In this document: positions 6,468 through 6,484 of the stretch, one piece after another
How the letters are laid out: each line of letters begins with the position of its first letter
How positions within the stretch are numbered: position 1 is the stretch's first letter
NCBI GenBank assembly: GCA_002451055.1
Contig: DKBD01000250.1
Span: forward strand, 5,468 to 11,951
DNA: 6,484 nucleotides
Reading direction: 5' to 3'
Source of the DNA: Nitrospira sp. UBA6909
GTDB taxonomy: Bacteria > Nitrospirota > Nitrospiria > Nitrospirales > Nitrospiraceae
Notes under the pieces: generated by a model
The model's input: only the letters and a program-made list of their open reading frames with translations
Told to the model about the DNA's origin: nothing
The model's database searches: none
Program-made: the position numbers and the translations under genes

Positions 6468-6484
6468 CAGCGGAAGTGCTCGTA
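6467..6484 (-). CDS. Possible last codons of an upstream gene ending in TGA
   Basis: On the minus strand the edge reads TAC GAG CAC TTC CGC TGA, which would end a protein in YEHFR. Its stop shares one base with the DUF2062 ATG (TGATG), a common arrangement between coupled genes. Only five codons are visible, so this is a suggestion from junction geometry alone. Confidence 0.25.
   Translation of the reverse strand, partial: YEHFR

Overview
The window is a compact stretch of bacterial chromosome with moderately high GC and short intergenic gaps. Gene content and protein style resemble Nitrospira and relatives (phylum Nitrospirota): a GTG-started response regulator with a cysteine tail, purM-purN, a DUF72 protein, and a conserved-looking membrane-anchored hypothetical. 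This assignment is an impression from sequence style, not a search result. There is no transposase, integrase, tRNA, rRNA or CRISPR array, and no clear sign of recent transfer.

Layout. Bases 1-575 (minus) hold a response regulator that runs off the left edge. Bases 576-925 are a roughly 350-base divergent intergenic region with candidate promoters in both directions, a perfect 12-base palindrome, and, just before purM, a degenerate hexamer repeat whose two arms can fold into a long imperfect hairpin. Bases 926-2594 (plus) are purM and purN, overlapping by 11 bases. They encode two enzymes of de novo IMP synthesis (AIR synthase and GAR transformylase) and are probably translationally coupled. 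Bases 2614-3528 (minus) encode a DUF72 (YecE-like) protein convergent with purN. Bases 3529-3733 are a 205-base divergent spacer with no feature I can support firmly. Bases 3734-4501 (plus) encode an unrecognised 255-residue protein with an N-terminal membrane anchor, a CxxC...HxxC...C cluster and a TPR-like C-terminal helical hairpin. Bases 4519-6467 (minus) are a two-gene unit, a DUF2062 membrane protein followed 14 bases later by a SAMHD1/dGTPase-like HD phosphohydrolase. At the extreme right edge a TGATG junction suggests that a further upstream gene ends inside the window.

Only purM and purN have an obvious functional link, as pathway steps 5 and 3. The HD hydrolase is a plausible nucleotide-pool enzyme, but its pairing with DUF2062 is unexplained. 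No complete novel defence or mobile system is visible. The items most worth checking are the Cys/His motif of the 3734-4501 protein, which resembles the C-terminal motif of phage head-morphogenesis proteins, and the structured hexamer-repeat leader ahead of purM.
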